Of a stretch of 6,368 nucleotides of DNA, positions 5,178 through 6,368 are shown piece after piece. Every line of letters starts with the position of its first letter. The stretch's first letter is position 1. A program made the translations under genes and the position numbers. The notes beneath the pieces are model-generated. The model saw nothing but the letters and a program-made list of their open reading frames with translations. It was not told the DNA's origin and did not search any database. The stretch lies in the NCBI GenBank assembly GCA_947632425.1, contig CANRPG010000119.1, positions 1-6,368 of the forward strand, in the 5' to 3' direction. The DNA is from an uncultured Clostridia bacterium. Its GTDB lineage: Bacteria > Bacillota > Clostridia > Oscillospirales > Ruminococcaceae.

Positions 5178-5918
5178 ATGCAGAAAATACTGGGATATAT
5201 GCGCCGCGCGATAACGGAATTTGACCTTATACAAAACGGCGACAGAATAGCAGTGGGCGTTTCGGGCGGCAAGGACAGCTTGGTAATGCTGCGCGGTCTG
5301 TACCTGCTCAAGCGCTTTATAGGCATTGATTACGACATAGCGGCGGTTACTTTAGACCCCTGTTTCGGCGGTGTGCAGAATGACTACTCGCCCGTGCAAC
5401 AGATGTGCGATGAAATGGGTATTGAATACATACTTAAAAGAACTTCTATAGGTCAGATAGTTTTTGACATAAGAAACGAAGAGCACCCATGCTCTTTGTG
5501 CGCGAGAATGAGGCGCGGAGCTTTGCACGATGCTGCAAAAGAGCACGGCTGCAACAAGGTAGCGCTGGGCCATAACAACGACGATGCGGTGGAGACGTTT
5601 TTTATGAATCTGTTTATAGAGGGTCGTATAGGCTGCTTTGCGCCGAAAAGTTATCTTTCGCGAAAAGATGTGACTGTGATACGCCCTTTGGTGTTCGCGC
5701 CCGAAAAAGACATTCGCTCGGCGGCAAACAGAAACGCCCTGCCTATTGTAAAATCTGCCTGCCCTGTTGACGGTCACACCAAGCGCGAGGAAATGAAGCA
5801 GTTTATAAAAGAACGCGAAAAGTCTGACAAAGGCTTTACAGACAGGATATTCGGCGCGATGAGGCGAAGCGGCATTGACGGCTGGGGCAGCTTGCGAAAG
5901 GAGCAGGAAAATGGTTGA
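5178..5918 (+). CDS. ttcA: TtcA-family tRNA thiolation ATPase (PP-loop)
   Basis: 246 residues. The PP-loop SGGKDS (29-34) binds ATP and adenylates the target base. A CxxC pair (C105, C108, in PCSLCARMRRG) and a third cysteine (C195, in SACPVDGHTKR) match the [4Fe-4S] cluster ligands of TtcA. GHNNDDAVET (131-140) is the other family signature. TtcA makes 2-thiocytidine at position 32 of certain tRNAs. The family is broad in Firmicutes, so the exact target base here is not certain and the protein could thiolate a related position. The protein is shorter than the E. coli enzyme (about 310 residues) at both ends but keeps the whole core. The ATG follows the glycosyltransferase TAA with no base between, and its SD (GAGGA) lies inside the previous gene, so translational coupling is likely. 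A bond to the glycosyltransferase in function is not evident. Confidence 0.87.
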   Translation: MQKILGYMRRAITEFDLIQNGDRIAVGVSGGKDSLVMLRGLYLLKRFIGIDYDIAAVTLDPCFGGVQNDYSPVQQMCDEMGIEYILKRTSIGQIVFDIRNEEHPCSLCARMRRGALHDAAKEHGCNKVALGHNNDDAVETFFMNLFIEGRIGCFAPKSYLSRKDVTVIRPLVFAPEKDIRSAANRNALPIVKSACPVDGHTKREEMKQFIKEREKSDKGFTDRIFGAMRRSGIDGWGSLRKEQENG

Positions 5919-6368
5919 ATTCAAGCAGACATATTACAGCAGCGGCGACAACACCATAAACCTTTCAGACCTGCCGCAGGCTGACAACTCGCTTATGTGG
6001 TATACGGCTCTGCTGCCGTTTTTCGGTATAATTTTTGAGCTGTACGCCGCAAGCAAGTATCTGGGCATACTGCTGTGGGCGGTCATAATAATAATGAGGA
6101 TAATAGTTTGTCGCAAAGACTGCAAAATGCTTATAAAAATGGGTATGTGGCAAACTCAGAATATAACGCCTGCGGTATATTTCCCGGTGGTGTATATGTT
6201 TCAGCGCAGCAAAGCTCTGCGGCGCACTCCGTCGGTCGGCATCGTTGCGGTGCTGTGTATGTTCTTTGCGCTTGCCTCAAACGGCTTTACCACCGCGCTC
6301 ACCTACAGCGATGACGACTATATAGATCTCGTGAAAGAATACTACACTTCATACATTCTTGACCTGCC
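5911..6368 (+). CDS. Multi-pass membrane protein of unknown function (runs off the right edge)
   Basis: The frame opens at the ATG at 5911 and stays open for 152 codons to the window end. AAAGGAG lies seven bases before the ATG, inside the ttcA gene, and the two genes overlap by 8 bases (the ttcA stop is at 5916-5918), which indicates coupled translation. After a soluble start (MVEFKQTYYSSGDNTINL) come probable membrane helices at about 30-46, 50-66 and 111-127. Between them lies a basic, probably cytoplasmic segment including CRKDCK (67-72) and FQRSKALRRTP (98-108). The final part (about 130-152) is acidic and Tyr-rich. I do not recognise the family and see no enzyme motif. The C-terminal length is unknown. 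As third gene of the operon it might act at the membrane with the glycosyltransferase, but this rests only on position. Confidence 0.82.
   Translation, partial: MVEFKQTYYSSGDNTINLSDLPQADNSLMWYTALLPFFGIIFELYAASKYLGILLWAVIIIMRIIVCRKDCKMLIKMGMWQTQNITPAVYFPVVYMFQRSKALRRTPSVGIVAVLCMFFALASNGFTTALTYSDDDYIDLVKEYYTSYILDL

Noticed and set aside
5352..5924. 190-codon minus-strand frame opposite ttcA
   Set aside because: It lies wholly antisense to a gene with clear PP-loop and cysteine motifs. It has no SD and no family signature.
6075..6314. 79-codon plus-strand frame near the right end
   Set aside because: It is out of frame with the membrane protein that has a proper SD and coupled start at 5911, and its sequence is low-quality and unrecognisable.

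Overview
The window looks like chromosomal DNA of an anaerobic Firmicute of the class Clostridia, most likely a Ruminococcus-like member of the Oscillospiraceae. Reasons: strong Shine-Dalgarno (SD) sequences, consensus TTGACA/TATAAT-type promoters, heavy ATA (Ile) codon use, an EndoA-type MazF close to the Bacillus protein, and zinc-ribbon/PASTA kinase architecture typical of that group. The assignment rests on gene content and style, since no search could be run.

Minus strand, read right to left from about 3510. A unit with a perfect-consensus promoter encodes a small unknown protein (3438 to 3157) and a zinc-ribbon, single-pass membrane protein (3127 to 2369), ending at a strong terminator (2318-2348). 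A second promoter (2225-2253) drives a 616-residue membrane protein (2145 to 295) with zinc ribbon, protein-kinase fold, transmembrane segment, two PASTA domains and a Thr-rich tail. Its catalytic residues are lost, so it is read as a pseudokinase. After its terminator (249-285), a third promoter (161-190) drives pfkA, of which only the first 24 codons are in the window. The pfkA leader has a perfect hairpin between a strong SD and the start codon.

Plus strand, left to right from about 3599. A promoter and a leader containing a stem-loop precede ndoA (mazF-type endoribonuclease, 3749-4105), which has no recognisable antitoxin beside it and ends at its own terminator. A new promoter (4157-4185) then serves a tightly packed operon: a polyprenyl-phosphate-type family 2 glycosyltransferase (4218-5177), a TtcA-family tRNA thiolation ATPase (5178-5918, starting directly after the previous stop codon), and a multi-pass membrane protein (5911 to beyond the window end, overlapping its neighbour by 8 bases).

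The two strands diverge from the region 3439-3748. No RNA genes, insertion sequences, CRISPR arrays or phage genes were seen. The best candidates for something new are the hairpin-bridged pfkA translation start and the strongly eroded PASTA pseudokinase. The solitary ndoA with its structured leader comes next. I see no clear multi-gene novel defence or secretion system.
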